This document shows positions 9,362 to 17,248 of a stretch of DNA of 64,000 bases, in pieces. Position numbers and translations under genes: made by a program. This DNA is from Desulfobacterales bacterium (GTDB taxonomy: Bacteria; Desulfobacterota; Desulfobacteria; Desulfobacterales; JAEINQ01): contig JAEINQ010000037.1 in the NCBI GenBank assembly GCA_016342285.1, positions 1-64,000 on the forward strand, read 5' to 3'. The notes beneath the pieces were generated by a model, which did no database searches, had not been told where the DNA came from, and saw only the letters and a program-made list of their open reading frames with translations. Position 1 is the stretch's first letter. Every line of letters begins with the position of its first letter.

Positions 9362-9730
9362 TTACTGGCTGATGGCACCATTGGCATCAACGGTGTAATG
9401 CTTTGATCCGCTCTGATGAGAGGCGGTCATGTTCAGGCCCAACTGGGTTCCCGACACAACGGTCAGCGCCACGCCCTTGGATTCCCCAAATCCGCTGCTT
9501 TCCAGCTTGGATAAGTCCAGCGTTGCATCTGGATAGGAAGAAAAATAGGCCTGGGCCGCCGAATAAGCATTCTTGATATCCGACATGGCCGTGGTATCGT
9601 AACCTTTCTGCCGCTGCCTTGTCAGGCTCGGAATGGCGATAGCCGCCAGGATGCCGATAATAACCACCACGATCAATATCTCAATCATGGTGAACCCCCT
9701 TGCGTTGTCATGCAATCTCTTGGCATCCAT
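9362..9730 (-). CDS. Type IV pilin-like protein
   Basis: Protein of 122 residues. It has a short leader ending in ARG, then FTMIEILIVVVIIGILAAIA, the classic class III signal with Glu5 that PilD-type peptidase cleaves and methylates. The hydrophobic N-terminal helix is followed by a small globular domain (NAYSAAQAYFSSYPDATL) as in major pilins and pseudopilins of deltaproteobacteria. GAGGAAAGAGAA precedes the ATG at 9730. No other pilus gene is nearby; it sits alone between two paralogous ferredoxin genes. It could be a minor pilin or a PilA-like subunit; the length fits either. Confidence 0.85.
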   Translation of the reverse strand: MDAKRLHDNARGFTMIEILIVVVIIGILAAIAIPSLTRQRQKGYDTTAMSDIKNAYSAAQAYFSSYPDATLDLSKLESSGFGESKGVALTVVSGTQLGLNMTASHQSGSKHYTVDANGAISQ

Positions 9731-9759
9731 TTCTCTTTCCTCTTTTCTTCAGATATCGG

Positions 9760-10584
9760 TTACGCCCATTCGATACGGCTTCCGATCCGTACCACCAGTT
9801 CTTCCACAGCAGCCTCCGGATCGTCCACGTCGATGGCAATCGCACCGTGAGGGCAGACCGACAGGCAGCGGCCGCACCCTTTGCAGCGCAAGGCGCTGTG
9901 ATGAATACCGTTGTCGCCCAGTTCCAGCGCATTCATATGGCACGCCTCGACACAGGTACCGCATTTCAGGCACCGGTCGATGTCAATTTGCACGCGTAGC
10001 CCTTTTAACGGAACCAGGGCATCCAGTGCCCCCTGAGGGAGGTAACGCCCGGATGTCAGAATGGTGCAGCAGCAGTGGCAGCAATAGCAGATGGTCAGCA
10101 GTTTCCCCAAATCCCTGACGCCCCAGATGACATTGTCGATCTTCACCCGGCCGGCCATGGGGACGAGCCCCGCCGCCACGGCTCGGTGCAGGTGGGCGAC
10201 GGCTTCATCTTCAGAGACATGCCGGGCGATCCGCGGGTCGATCTCCACAGCCCCCGGACCCAGCAGCATACATCCTAAATCAATGGGGTGGTTGACGCAT
10301 TGCCGAGCGTCACGACAGGTGCAGCGGTGAATGATGACCCGGTGGCTGGCACGGCGAATCAGTTCTTCTCCCACACGGATCGGCAGCGGGGTGCTTTGAA
10401 GTGGCTCAAGGGGCCGGTGGATGGGAACATAGGTGATATTGAGATTGTCCCCGGAAAACAGGGGAAGGGTCATTTTCGCGACAACCGGACCGATGACCGG
10501 CCAGCGGGTAGCCCGTGCACTGATCCATGTCAGCGGCCAGATCCTGGCCAGAACGGAAAGCCACCATTCCGGTCTCTTGCCCAT
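9760..10584 (-). CDS. Cys-rich double [4Fe-4S] ferredoxin-like protein, paralogue
   Basis: Paralogue of 8273-9100, 274 residues. It keeps the same three cysteine regions: CTCRDARQC with GCM (C88, C90, C96, C105), CYCCHCCC (166-173), and two ferredoxin-type [4Fe-4S] motifs near the C-terminus (CLKCGTCVEAC, CKGCGRCLSVCP). Here the middle motif has six cysteines. The N-terminal 40 residues are hydrophobic. GAGG lies 5 bases before the ATG at 10584. Only the pilin gene separates it from the other paralogue. Function unknown; an electron-transfer or metal-binding role is inferred from the cysteines alone. Confidence 0.75.
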   Translation of the reverse strand: MGKRPEWWLSVLARIWPLTWISARATRWPVIGPVVAKMTLPLFSGDNLNITYVPIHRPLEPLQSTPLPIRVGEELIRRASHRVIIHRCTCRDARQCVNHPIDLGCMLLGPGAVEIDPRIARHVSEDEAVAHLHRAVAAGLVPMAGRVKIDNVIWGVRDLGKLLTICYCCHCCCTILTSGRYLPQGALDALVPLKGLRVQIDIDRCLKCGTCVEACHMNALELGDNGIHHSALRCKGCGRCLSVCPHGAIAIDVDDPEAAVEELVVRIGSRIEWA

Positions 10585-10785
10585 GGCGCCTCACTTTTCG
10601 GCAATAACGTGTTTTGGCGCGGTTGCCGGAAAGTCGATCCTGCAGCTCCGCTTTTGAAGTGAACGCATCTTACAGACTGATTGGCATTTTTTCAATACCT
10701 GAAACAATAACCGTTGATTTTCGGTCGGTCATGAAGGATAAGATGGTCTCGAAGTTAAATCCTGCCTCCCATCGGGGAGAGTTTC

Positions 10786-11424
10786 ATGAGAATCTATGCG
10801 GTAGCGGATATTCACGGGAAATCAAGACGGCTTGATCGAATACGGAAAAACATTGAGTCATACACGCCTGACCTTCTGGTAGCGGCCGGCGATATGACGA
10901 AGTACTTCAACCCCGATCCCGCCATCGCCGAATTGAACCGTCTCCCGGTGCCGGTTCTCGCCCTGCGAGGCAACTCCGACCGAAAACGGGTGGAGCACCT
11001 CATCAATGGATCGACAAACATTGGCTCCCTCCATCTTCAGCGCCACGAAAAGGACGGCATTTGCCTGGCCGGCATCGGCGGCACCATCCCCATTCCCTTC
11101 CGGACTCGGGTCGCGTTTAAAGAAAAGCCCTTGGTCCGACGGCTGTCGGAAATTGCCCAAAATGCCGACGTCCTGGTGGCTCACCCGCCCCCCTACGGCT
11201 TTGTGGACCTGGTGGCAGGGCGCGCCCACGCCGGGTGGAAGCGATTGACCGTTCTCATGGCCGAACTCGAACCGGCGCTGATTATCTGCGGCCACATTCA
11301 CGAAAGCGCCGGGTTCGCATGGACCGGCCGGACCATGGTCGTCAACTGCGCCATGGGAAGCGGCCGGGGCGGTGCCGTCATCGACCTGGAAAAAGGTGAC
11401 ACACCCGAAGTCCGAATGATCTAA
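10786..11424 (+). CDS. Metallophosphoesterase (calcineurin-like)
   Basis: Protein of 212 residues carrying the calcineurin-like motif set: DIHG (Asp8, His10), AGDMT, RGNSD, a histidine in AHPPP and GHIHE near the C-terminus. These build a two-metal phosphoesterase site. Relatives of this length are YfcE-type phosphodiesterases of unknown physiological substrate. GGGGAGAGTTTC precedes the ATG. It is one of the few plus-strand genes in the first half of the window and is followed after 78 bp by an acyl-CoA ligase. A second family member is at 30194-30949. Confidence 0.85.
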   Translation: MRIYAVADIHGKSRRLDRIRKNIESYTPDLLVAAGDMTKYFNPDPAIAELNRLPVPVLALRGNSDRKRVEHLINGSTNIGSLHLQRHEKDGICLAGIGGTIPIPFRTRVAFKEKPLVRRLSEIAQNADVLVAHPPPYGFVDLVAGRAHAGWKRLTVLMAELEPALIICGHIHESAGFAWTGRTMVVNCAMGSGRGGAVIDLEKGDTPEVRMI

Positions 11425-11428
11425 AAAA

Positions 11429-11450
11429 TAAATTTTCTGGCGAAAATTTA
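11429..11450 (+). terminator. AT-rich perfect hairpin after the phosphoesterase
   Basis: TAAATTTT and AAAATTTA form a perfect 8-bp stem around CTGGCG, four bases after the stop codon of the phosphoesterase. A second small stem (GCGGCTTTGCCGC) follows at 11457-11469. There is no long T-run, so termination is only plausible. It may instead mark a processing site ahead of the ligase gene. Confidence 0.4.
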
Positions 11451-11502
11451 TGTTACGCGGCTTTGCCGCTCCCTTAAAACCTAAATAAGGAAGGCGCCAA
11501 GC

Positions 11503-13170
11503 ATGACCTATGACGCGAAACCATGGCTGAAGTCCTACGATCCCGGTGTAAAAGAGCGCATCGACATTCCCGACATCTCCATCAAAGATTATATCGTCAA
11601 TTCCTACCAGAAATATTCTGATCGAGCCGCGGCCCATTACCTGGGCACCACCATGACCTTTGGCGAACTTCTGGAGCAATCGGGGCGTTTTGCCACGGCC
11701 CTGGCCGCCAAAGGCTACGGAAAAGGGGATGTCGTGGCCATCAACCTGCCCAACACGCCCCAGTACCTAATCGCCATTTCCGGTGCCCTTCGGGCCGGGT
11801 GTGCCGTATCCGGCCTGGCCCCCCTGCTCATGCCGGACGAAATGGATTACCAACTCAACGACTGCGGGGCCAAAGTCCTGATCACCCTGGACCTGCTCTT
11901 TGAAGGCAAATACCTGCCCGTGGCCGACCGAACCCCCAAGGTCGAAATTGTTTTGGTTTCAGGTGTTTTCGATCCGCTTCCCAGTGTGACGGAATACCCC
12001 CAGGGAAAACCCATTGACGGCAAAACCGTAACCGGCTTTTACGATTTTCTGGCGGAATACCCCGACACCCCGCCCGACGTAACGGTCACCGGGAGCGATC
12101 CGTGCTACCTGCAATACACCGGCGGCACCACCGGACCGCCCAAAGGCGCGATTCTGAGCCACGGCAACATGATAGCCAATGTCTATCAGTTCGAAATCTG
12201 GATGGGTATGGAAACCGGAAAAGAGGTGTGGCTTTCCGGATTCCCCATGTTTCATCAGGCCGGACTGTTTGTCTGCACCTGCGCCCTGGCCTGGGCCGCC
12301 ACCCAGGTACTGATACCGGACCCGAGAAACGTCGATCACATCGTCAAGGAGTACGAGCAATTCAGACCCACCTTTATCATCAATGTCCCCTCCCTATTCC
12401 TTATGCTGCTGGCCAGCGATGACTTCCGTAAACAGGATTTTAGTCAGGTTCGTTACTGTATGTCCGGGGCCGCGCCCTTTCCCGTGGACGCTATGGTGGA
12501 CCTGGAGAGCGTGGTCGGCAAAAACAAGATGGTGGAAGTCTGGGGCATGACCGAAACCAGCCCGCTCATCACGGTCAACCCGGGCAAGAGCACAAAAAAG
12601 CTCGGCTCGGTGGGGTTGCCCCTCCCCAACACACGGTTTCGCATCGTGGACCTGTCCGACGGCTGGACCGAAGTCCCCCTGGGCGAGGAAGGCGAACTGA
12701 TCTGCTCCGGCCCCCAGGTCATGCAAAGTTATCTCAACAAGCCGGAAGAAACCGAAAATGCGCTCCGAAACCACGATGGCGGCGTCTGGATGCATACCGG
12801 AGACGTCGGACGCATGGACGAAGACGGTTTTGTCTACGTTGTGGACCGGGCCAAGGATATGATCATCGTGGGCGGGTACAAGGTCTTTTCTTCCGAGGTG
12901 GAAGACAAACTATACAAGCATCCGGCCATCGAAATGTGTGCCCTGGTCGGTGTTCCCAATCCGGAGCGGCCGGACAGTGAAATCGTCAAGCTGGTCGTCC
13001 AGAAAAGCGCCGCTTACAAGGATACCCCCGACGACAATGTCGCAGAGGAGATCACCGCCTTTGCCAAGGAGAAGCTGTCCCCTTACAAAGTGCCCAAACA
13101 GTTTGCTTTTATCGACGCCATTCCCCTGACCAGCGTGGGTAAGGTGAACAAGAAACGGCTTCGAAGCTGA
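11503..13170 (+). CDS. AMP-dependent acyl-CoA synthetase
   Basis: Adenylate-forming ligase of 555 residues that activates a carboxylic acid with ATP and CoA. The motifs are in order: YTGGTTGPPKGAI (AMP-binding P-loop), GMTETSP, HTGDVG with the hinge VDRAKDMIIVGG, and the catalytic lysine region GKVNKKRL at the C-terminus. The length and motifs fit medium/long-chain fatty acid or related cyclic acid CoA ligases; the substrate is not readable. A GGAAGG sequence precedes the ATG. It is separate from the minus-strand catabolic genes but probably belongs to the same set of degradation functions. Confidence 0.9.
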   Translation: MTYDAKPWLKSYDPGVKERIDIPDISIKDYIVNSYQKYSDRAAAHYLGTTMTFGELLEQSGRFATALAAKGYGKGDVVAINLPNTPQYLIAISGALRAGCAVSGLAPLLMPDEMDYQLNDCGAKVLITLDLLFEGKYLPVADRTPKVEIVLVSGVFDPLPSVTEYPQGKPIDGKTVTGFYDFLAEYPDTPPDVTVTGSDPCYLQYTGGTTGPPKGAILSHGNMIANVYQFEIWMGMETGKEVWLSGFPMFHQAGLFVCTCALAWAATQVLIPDPRNVDHIVKEYEQFRPTFIINVPSLFLMLLASDDFRKQDFSQVRYCMSGAAPFPVDAMVDLESVVGKNKMVEVWGMTETSPLITVNPGKSTKKLGSVGLPLPNTRFRIVDLSDGWTEVPLGEEGELICSGPQVMQSYLNKPEETENALRNHDGGVWMHTGDVGRMDEDGFVYVVDRAKDMIIVGGYKVFSSEVEDKLYKHPAIEMCALVGVPNPERPDSEIVKLVVQKSAAYKDTPDDNVAEEITAFAKEKLSPYKVPKQFAFIDAIPLTSVGKVNKKRLRS

Positions 13171-13293
13171 TTTTTGAGAATCCGCAGCCATTGGTCATCA
13201 CCTTGGGCTGCCTCTGGATCAGAAAATTTGAAATGCCTAAAATACTTAAAATGCCTAAAATGAAGGAATTCTGCCATATCTTAGCTGAAAATA

Positions 13294-13355
13294 GCTGGAG
13301 CAAAGCGACTCCTTCACTTTAGGCATTTCAAACTTTAGTGCATTTTAGGCACTCG
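13294..13355 (+). repeat. Intergenic repeat family R4, partial copy C, in a hairpin
   Basis: TGGAGCAAAGCGACTCC followed by CACTTTAGGCATTTC and TGCATTTTAGGCACTC matches half of the 3190 and 9236 elements. An upstream segment at 13246-13268 (AAATGCCTAAAATGAAGGA) is complementary to part of it, so 13246-13333 can fold into a stem of about 18 bp. It lies between the acyl-CoA ligase and the gene at 13399, which converge, and may act as a bidirectional terminator. Confidence 0.6.
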
Positions 13356-13398
13356 CCGCCAATTTTATCTGCATTGCCAGTGCCTTTTTACCACGCCC

Positions 13399-13938
13399 TC
13401 AAGATGTGGACTTCAACTGCAAATTGAAGACGTAGTCCCTGAAACATTCACCGTCGGTGTGCATCATGCATCCGCTGACTTCGGGCGTGACGGAAAAAGG
13501 GATGCCCAGTTCCCGAAACCAGCACTCGAGCCGGTAAAACACACCGCAACGATAGCCGTCGATGACCCCCAGTCGCTGGATGCCCTTGTAGGCAAAACAC
13601 GCCCCGGGGGCATACGCCACATGCATTTGATTGTCTTCCGGAAAGTTGTAGTGAAACCGCATAAAATCCGGCATGAACAGCGTGTTGATATCAACCATAA
13701 ACGTTTTCAGGGCATCAAATGTTTCAATTTTCGGTTCCGCCATACCCAACGTCCGGCAAATCCGCCGGATCTCGATACCGGCCAGAGAACCGATGGCAGC
13801 CAGGTTCAGTTCATTGGTTTTTTCGATGCCGACCGCTTGAAGGCAATGAAAAAACCACATGCCGTCATGGGTCATCCAGCATTTGTTTAAAAGCTCCTTA
13901 ATTTCCGTTTTTGACCACCTGTCCACGGCGACCCCCAT
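13399..13938 (-). CDS. Conserved hypothetical protein, probable MarR target
   Basis: Protein of 179 residues that I cannot assign firmly. It is rich in aromatic residues and has a C-terminal CMMHTDGECF motif. That motif recalls the small-molecule-binding and cysteine pattern of L-2-amino-thiazoline-4-carboxylate hydrolase-like/DUF6125 proteins. No signal peptide or membrane helix is present. The gene directly follows the MarR regulator (13992-14414) on the same strand. A palindrome identical in layout to the MarR promoter palindrome lies 9-22 bases before its start. It is therefore probably controlled by that regulator. Confidence 0.6.
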   Translation of the reverse strand: MGVAVDRWSKTEIKELLNKCWMTHDGMWFFHCLQAVGIEKTNELNLAAIGSLAGIEIRRICRTLGMAEPKIETFDALKTFMVDINTLFMPDFMRFHYNFPEDNQMHVAYAPGACFAYKGIQRLGVIDGYRCGVFYRLECWFRELGIPFSVTPEVSGCMMHTDGECFRDYVFNLQLKSTS

Positions 13939-13946
13939 CTTTTTAT

Positions 13947-13960
13947 GTTTGATGTCAAAC
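13947..13960. promoter_or_regulatory. Candidate MarR operator, target gene
   Basis: GTTTGATGTCAAAC is a 14-bp near-perfect palindrome just before the gene at 13399-13938. The flanks (ATGTTTGA...TCAAACTAT) match those of the site at 14426-14439 when that site is read on the other strand. Two such sites within 500 bp, each before a gene of the pair, suggest one regulator binds both. Confidence 0.65.
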
Positions 13961-13991
13961 TATTAACCCAAAAGAATCCACTGCCGCCACA

Positions 13992-14414
13992 TTACAGATT
14001 CTCGTTTATCTTTGCCAGAAGGGTCGACAGAGCTTTTCGTTCAGGGTCGGAAACGCCTCGAAATATTTTTTCATAAAGCCGCCTTGAAATATCTTTAAAA
14101 TCCGCCTTCAGCGAAGCCCCCTCATCGGTCAGCGAAACCAGGGTGATGCGGCTGTCGATGGGGTCTGTCCGCTTTTGGACAAACCCCAACACCACCAGTT
14201 TACCAACCAGGGCGGTCACTGTGGACTTGTCCCGGTCGATGAGTTCCGCAAGCGCTTTCATGGTGAGCTGCCGGTGTTGAAACAGGGCCAGCATAAGATC
14301 CCCATGGGACGGCGCCAGCCGGCCCAGCCCCCGGGACTTGAGTTCGCGGGTCAGAAAACGGTTGGCCTTTTCCCTGATCCGAGCAATCAGGTAGATGGTC
14401 AGGTCGATCTCCAT
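13992..14414 (-). CDS. MarR family transcriptional regulator
   Basis: Winged-helix regulator of 140 residues. The MarR core is seen: MKALAELIDRDKSTVTALVGKLVVLGFV (recognition helix), then the wing KRTDPIDSRITLVSLTDEG. Such proteins bind palindromes as dimers and release them on binding phenolics, lipophilic compounds or oxidants. AAGGGGGC stands directly before the ATG at 14414. A perfect palindrome at 14426-14439 sits in its own promoter, so autoregulation is likely. Confidence 0.9.
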   Translation of the reverse strand: MEIDLTIYLIARIREKANRFLTRELKSRGLGRLAPSHGDLMLALFQHRQLTMKALAELIDRDKSTVTALVGKLVVLGFVQKRTDPIDSRITLVSLTDEGASLKADFKDISRRLYEKIFRGVSDPERKALSTLLAKINENL

Positions 14415-14425
14415 GCCCCCTTATA

Positions 14426-14439
14426 GTTTGACGTCAAAC
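14426..14439. promoter_or_regulatory. Candidate MarR operator, own promoter
   Basis: GTTTGACGTCAAAC is a perfect 14-bp palindrome 12 bases upstream of the MarR start codon. It recurs with one change at 13947-13960 before the neighbouring gene. Confidence 0.7.
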
Positions 14440-14513
14440 ATATATCAAGATCAATTTTCAACCCAGATGAATCCACGGCAAACACGCACGATAAAAACTT
14501 CTCGACAAAAATT

Positions 14514-14852
14514 TCACGGGGAGTGGAAATTGATTTGCTGGAGATGGTGTTCTTCCCGAAGGATGCGGGAAATTTTCCGGCGAAGCGCCTCGTCATCGAC
14601 GGGAACCAGACGGGAGACGGTTCTTCCGTCTTCGGTCTTTGAAACCCCGTATTGTTCGATGAAACCGGGAACCAGGGCGTAGCCGCAGCCCCCCACCCCG
14701 CAGCAGCTCGAATCCACGAGGGCATACCCCACAAAGGCCAGAACGACGCTTTCCTCCAGAGGAATGCGTATCTCGCGGGTAAAGGCATAATGCCCGCCAA
14801 TGGCCTCGATCTGCTCGTCTATCAGCGGGTGGGTATATTCATAAATGGTCAT
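14514..14852 (-). CDS. Hypothetical protein with a CC-GxGGC motif
   Basis: Protein of 112 residues, not recognised. It has a DSSCCGVGGCGY cysteine-glycine motif in the middle and a charged C-terminus. No membrane segment. The frame is open to 15035, but the part above 14939 runs into repeat R3, and GAGGGG lies 9 bases before the ATG at 14852, so that start is preferred; ATGs at 14891 and 14939 remain possible. The motif might bind a metal. It lies between the MarR gene and the broken flavin oxidoreductase gene. Confidence 0.5.
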   Translation of the reverse strand: MTIYEYTHPLIDEQIEAIGGHYAFTREIRIPLEESVVLAFVGYALVDSSCCGVGGCGYALVPGFIEQYGVSKTEDGRTVSRLVPVDDEALRRKISRILREEHHLQQINFHSP

Positions 14853-14961
14853 GGCCTTGAGCCCCTCTGTGGTTTTTACGGACAAATACATTGTCCGAAC
14901 GTCATGCATCCCTGAAGTGCAGGATGCTATATTTGACATGCTCGTAACAAATCGCTTTTCA

Positions 14962-15084
14962 GACGGTTTCGAAAAAAGCCCGAGATCAAGGCTTGCGATT
15001 CCTGAGGAATGAGGCGTACTTAAGGTATGTTGCAATGACGAAGGAATCGCGTAACGCAGATATCGGGTTTTTTACGGAACCGTC
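14962..15084. repeat. Palindromic repeat family R3, copy 1
   Basis: A 123-bp element whose two ends can pair. The left arm is GACGGTTTCGAAAAAAGCCC and then GAGATCAAGGCTTGCG. The right arm read backwards is GACGGTTCCGTAAAAAACCC and then GATATCTGCG. An inner palindrome (GTACTTAAGGTAT) marks the centre. The core words GATCAAGGCTTGCGA and GTAACGCAGATATCGG recur at 27078-27185 with a different inner sequence. It lies in the intergenic space before 14514-14852. Confidence 0.7.
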
Positions 15085-15094
15085 ATATTTTGGT

Positions 15095-16320
15095 TTACGC
15101 ACGACGCGGCATAAACGCAGCCAGCCCCGATCGGCCCAGAGCCTTGAACACGACCCGTATTGCGCCCAGAGTTGGATCGGGTGACCGTCCTGCGGCCATT
15201 CGCGCCATTTGTTCTTCATACCAGGTGATATCCAGCATGGCCACCTTGTCCAGCAGGGCGATGCCGGTGGTGGGACGTTTCAGTTCCACCCTTCGGGTGA
15301 TGTCCCGAAGGATGTCATTGGGCAGGTCGGGAAAAATGGCCAGGGGCCGGGCCAACCCCACCAAATCAATGGCTCCGCTTTTAATGGCCCTGAGCATCCC
15401 CTCACCACTGCGGAATCCGCCGGTCACCACCAACGGTGTATTCACGCATTTACGGACGCTTTCGGCATATTCCAGAAAATAGGCTTCCCTGCGCCGGGTG
15501 CTCCCCTTTACCCCATGCCCGGTCATCACCGAGCTTTCGTAGGTTCCTCCGGAGACTTCGATCAAATCGATCCCTTCGGCGGCAATCGCTGTCACAACAT
15601 CCAACGATTCACCCTCGGTAAAACCGCCTTTCATGTAGTCGGCCGAATTGAGCTTAATGCCCACGGGGAAGTCTTTGCCCACGGTTTTTCGAACCGCCCG
15701 AAACACTTCGAGAAGAAAACGCCGTCGGTTTTCGCTCGACCCACCCCATCGGTCCGTTCGCCGGTTGTGCCAAGGGGAGAGGAACTGGTTGACCAGATAG
15801 CCATGGGCGCCGTGAATCTGAACCCCGGTAAAGCCGGCCTTTTGGCGATTCGCGCGGTCTCGGCATATCTTTCGATGATCCGGAAGATTTCGTCCTCGGA
15901 AAGGGGACGAGGGGTATTGAAAAACGGTCCCAGTCCGGCCCCCAGCGGTACAGCGGACGGCGCCACCGGTTCCCTGCTTAAAAATTTGGGAATCTGCTTT
16001 CCCGGATGATTGATCTGAACCCACAGATGGGTGCCGGCACCGGCCTCGGCCCAGGACCGTAGCGCCGGCATATGCCGTTCATCTTCCACCACCACATTAC
16101 CGGGCTCTCCCAGAGCGCTGCCGTCCACCATGACGTTGCCGGTAACGCAAAGACCGATGCCGCCCTCCGCCCAGGTTCGGTAAAGTCGGTTCAGGGACGG
16201 TTTCGGCCCGTGGTCCCGGGTGCCCAGTTGCTCGCTCATGGCAGACTTGAAAAACCGGTTTTTCACGGTGACGGTTCCGGTCAATTGAAATGGTGAGTCG
16301 AGTCGAACATGGGATATCAT
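15095..16320 (-). pseudogene. NADH:flavin oxidoreductase (Old Yellow Enzyme family), frameshifted
   Basis: Two overlapping frames together encode one OYE-type TIM-barrel flavoenzyme of about 409 residues. The first frame gives the N-terminus (VKNRFFKSAMSE, QINHPGKQ, ETARIAK). The second continues at AGFTGVQIHGAHGYLVNQFL, the FMN/substrate histidine motif, through DRWGGSSENR to the C-terminus. The switch occurs at a run of four T on the plus strand (15840-15843); one extra A in the coding strand would restore ETARIAKKAGFTGVQ. The break may be a true mutation or an assembly error. Family members reduce activated C=C bonds. ATG at 16320 follows a G-rich stretch. Confidence 0.85.
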
Positions 16321-16401
16321 TTTCCGCCCCCCGCTCTTGGGATAGTCACCCAATCATTTGCTGTTGCCGTTTGTCCGAAACACCGTCCGATTATAGCCCT
16401 T

Positions 16402-17166
16402 TTACCTGGCGATGCTTCGGCAAACGGCCACACCGTGGGAAACCGCCTCCTGGCCGGCGTAGATGCCCACCTGGTAAAGGATCTCCTTGATTTCATCCAT
16501 GTTGGCCCCGCTGTTCAGAGCCCCATGGATATGAAGTTTCAGGTGAACCGTGCTTTTTAACGCGGCAAAGGCGGCCACCAGGCAAAGCTGCCGGGTTCGC
16601 CGATCCAGGCCATCGCGGGTCAGCAAGCGGCCGACGAAATTTTCAGCCATAAAGGCGGCAAGATCGGTGTCCATTTGGGCAAGATCCCCGTGGTAACGGT
16701 TCCATTCCCCAGCACCGAAAAGCGCTTCTCCGGTCATATGCCCCTGGGCGCCCCAGTCGGTGTCGGCGTAGGCATCTCGGAGGGGACGACCGGCAGCCAC
16801 TGTCTTGCGGTTGTTTTCGCACCAGGTCTTTAATTTTCGCAGGGCATCGATGGATGCCGGGACCCCGGCAGGAATGACACATAAAACCAGCAATTCACGA
16901 ATCTCTTCATAGGTCCAGCCCAGATTAAAGGCCACCATAAAGTGAATATCCAACTCTTCCGGCTTTCCCAGGGCGGTGAGAAAGGCGATGATGCACAGTT
17001 CCCGGGTCTTCAGGTCCAGCTTGTCTTCCCTGGCATAGAGCCGGTTAAAAATCTCTTGGAAAATAAATTCGGCGTATTCTGCATCGACCTCCGCCAGCGC
17101 CCCTTTGACAAACGGCAAGAGTTCTCCCCACATCCGTTCTGCAACCGGCTTTTCGGACTGACTCAT
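16402..17166 (-). CDS. Carboxymuconolactone decarboxylase family protein (two domains)
   Basis: All-helical protein of 254 residues with two tandem CMD/AhpD-like domains. The first is TRELCIIAFLTALGKPEEL...HFMVAFNLG and the second is TRQLCLVAAFAALKSTVHLKLHIHGALNSG. The second keeps the histidine pattern of the family. The AhpD redox CxxC is absent from both, so peroxidase activity is unlikely and a decarboxylase or lactone-processing role is possible. AGGAGGAGG precedes the ATG at 17166, which is preferred over 17190. It lies between the broken OYE gene and the second MDR-SDR module. Confidence 0.8.
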   Translation of the reverse strand: MSQSEKPVAERMWGELLPFVKGALAEVDAEYAEFIFQEIFNRLYAREDKLDLKTRELCIIAFLTALGKPEELDIHFMVAFNLGWTYEEIRELLVLCVIPAGVPASIDALRKLKTWCENNRKTVAAGRPLRDAYADTDWGAQGHMTGEALFGAGEWNRYHGDLAQMDTDLAAFMAENFVGRLLTRDGLDRRTRQLCLVAAFAALKSTVHLKLHIHGALNSGANMDEIKEILYQVGIYAGQEAVSHGVAVCRSIAR

Positions 17167-17248
17167 TTGCCTCCTCCTCTTCTTGGACAAGCACCTTTGG
17201 ATTGATCACAAAAGCGCCCATTGGACCACAAGACCATGCTGATATCTG

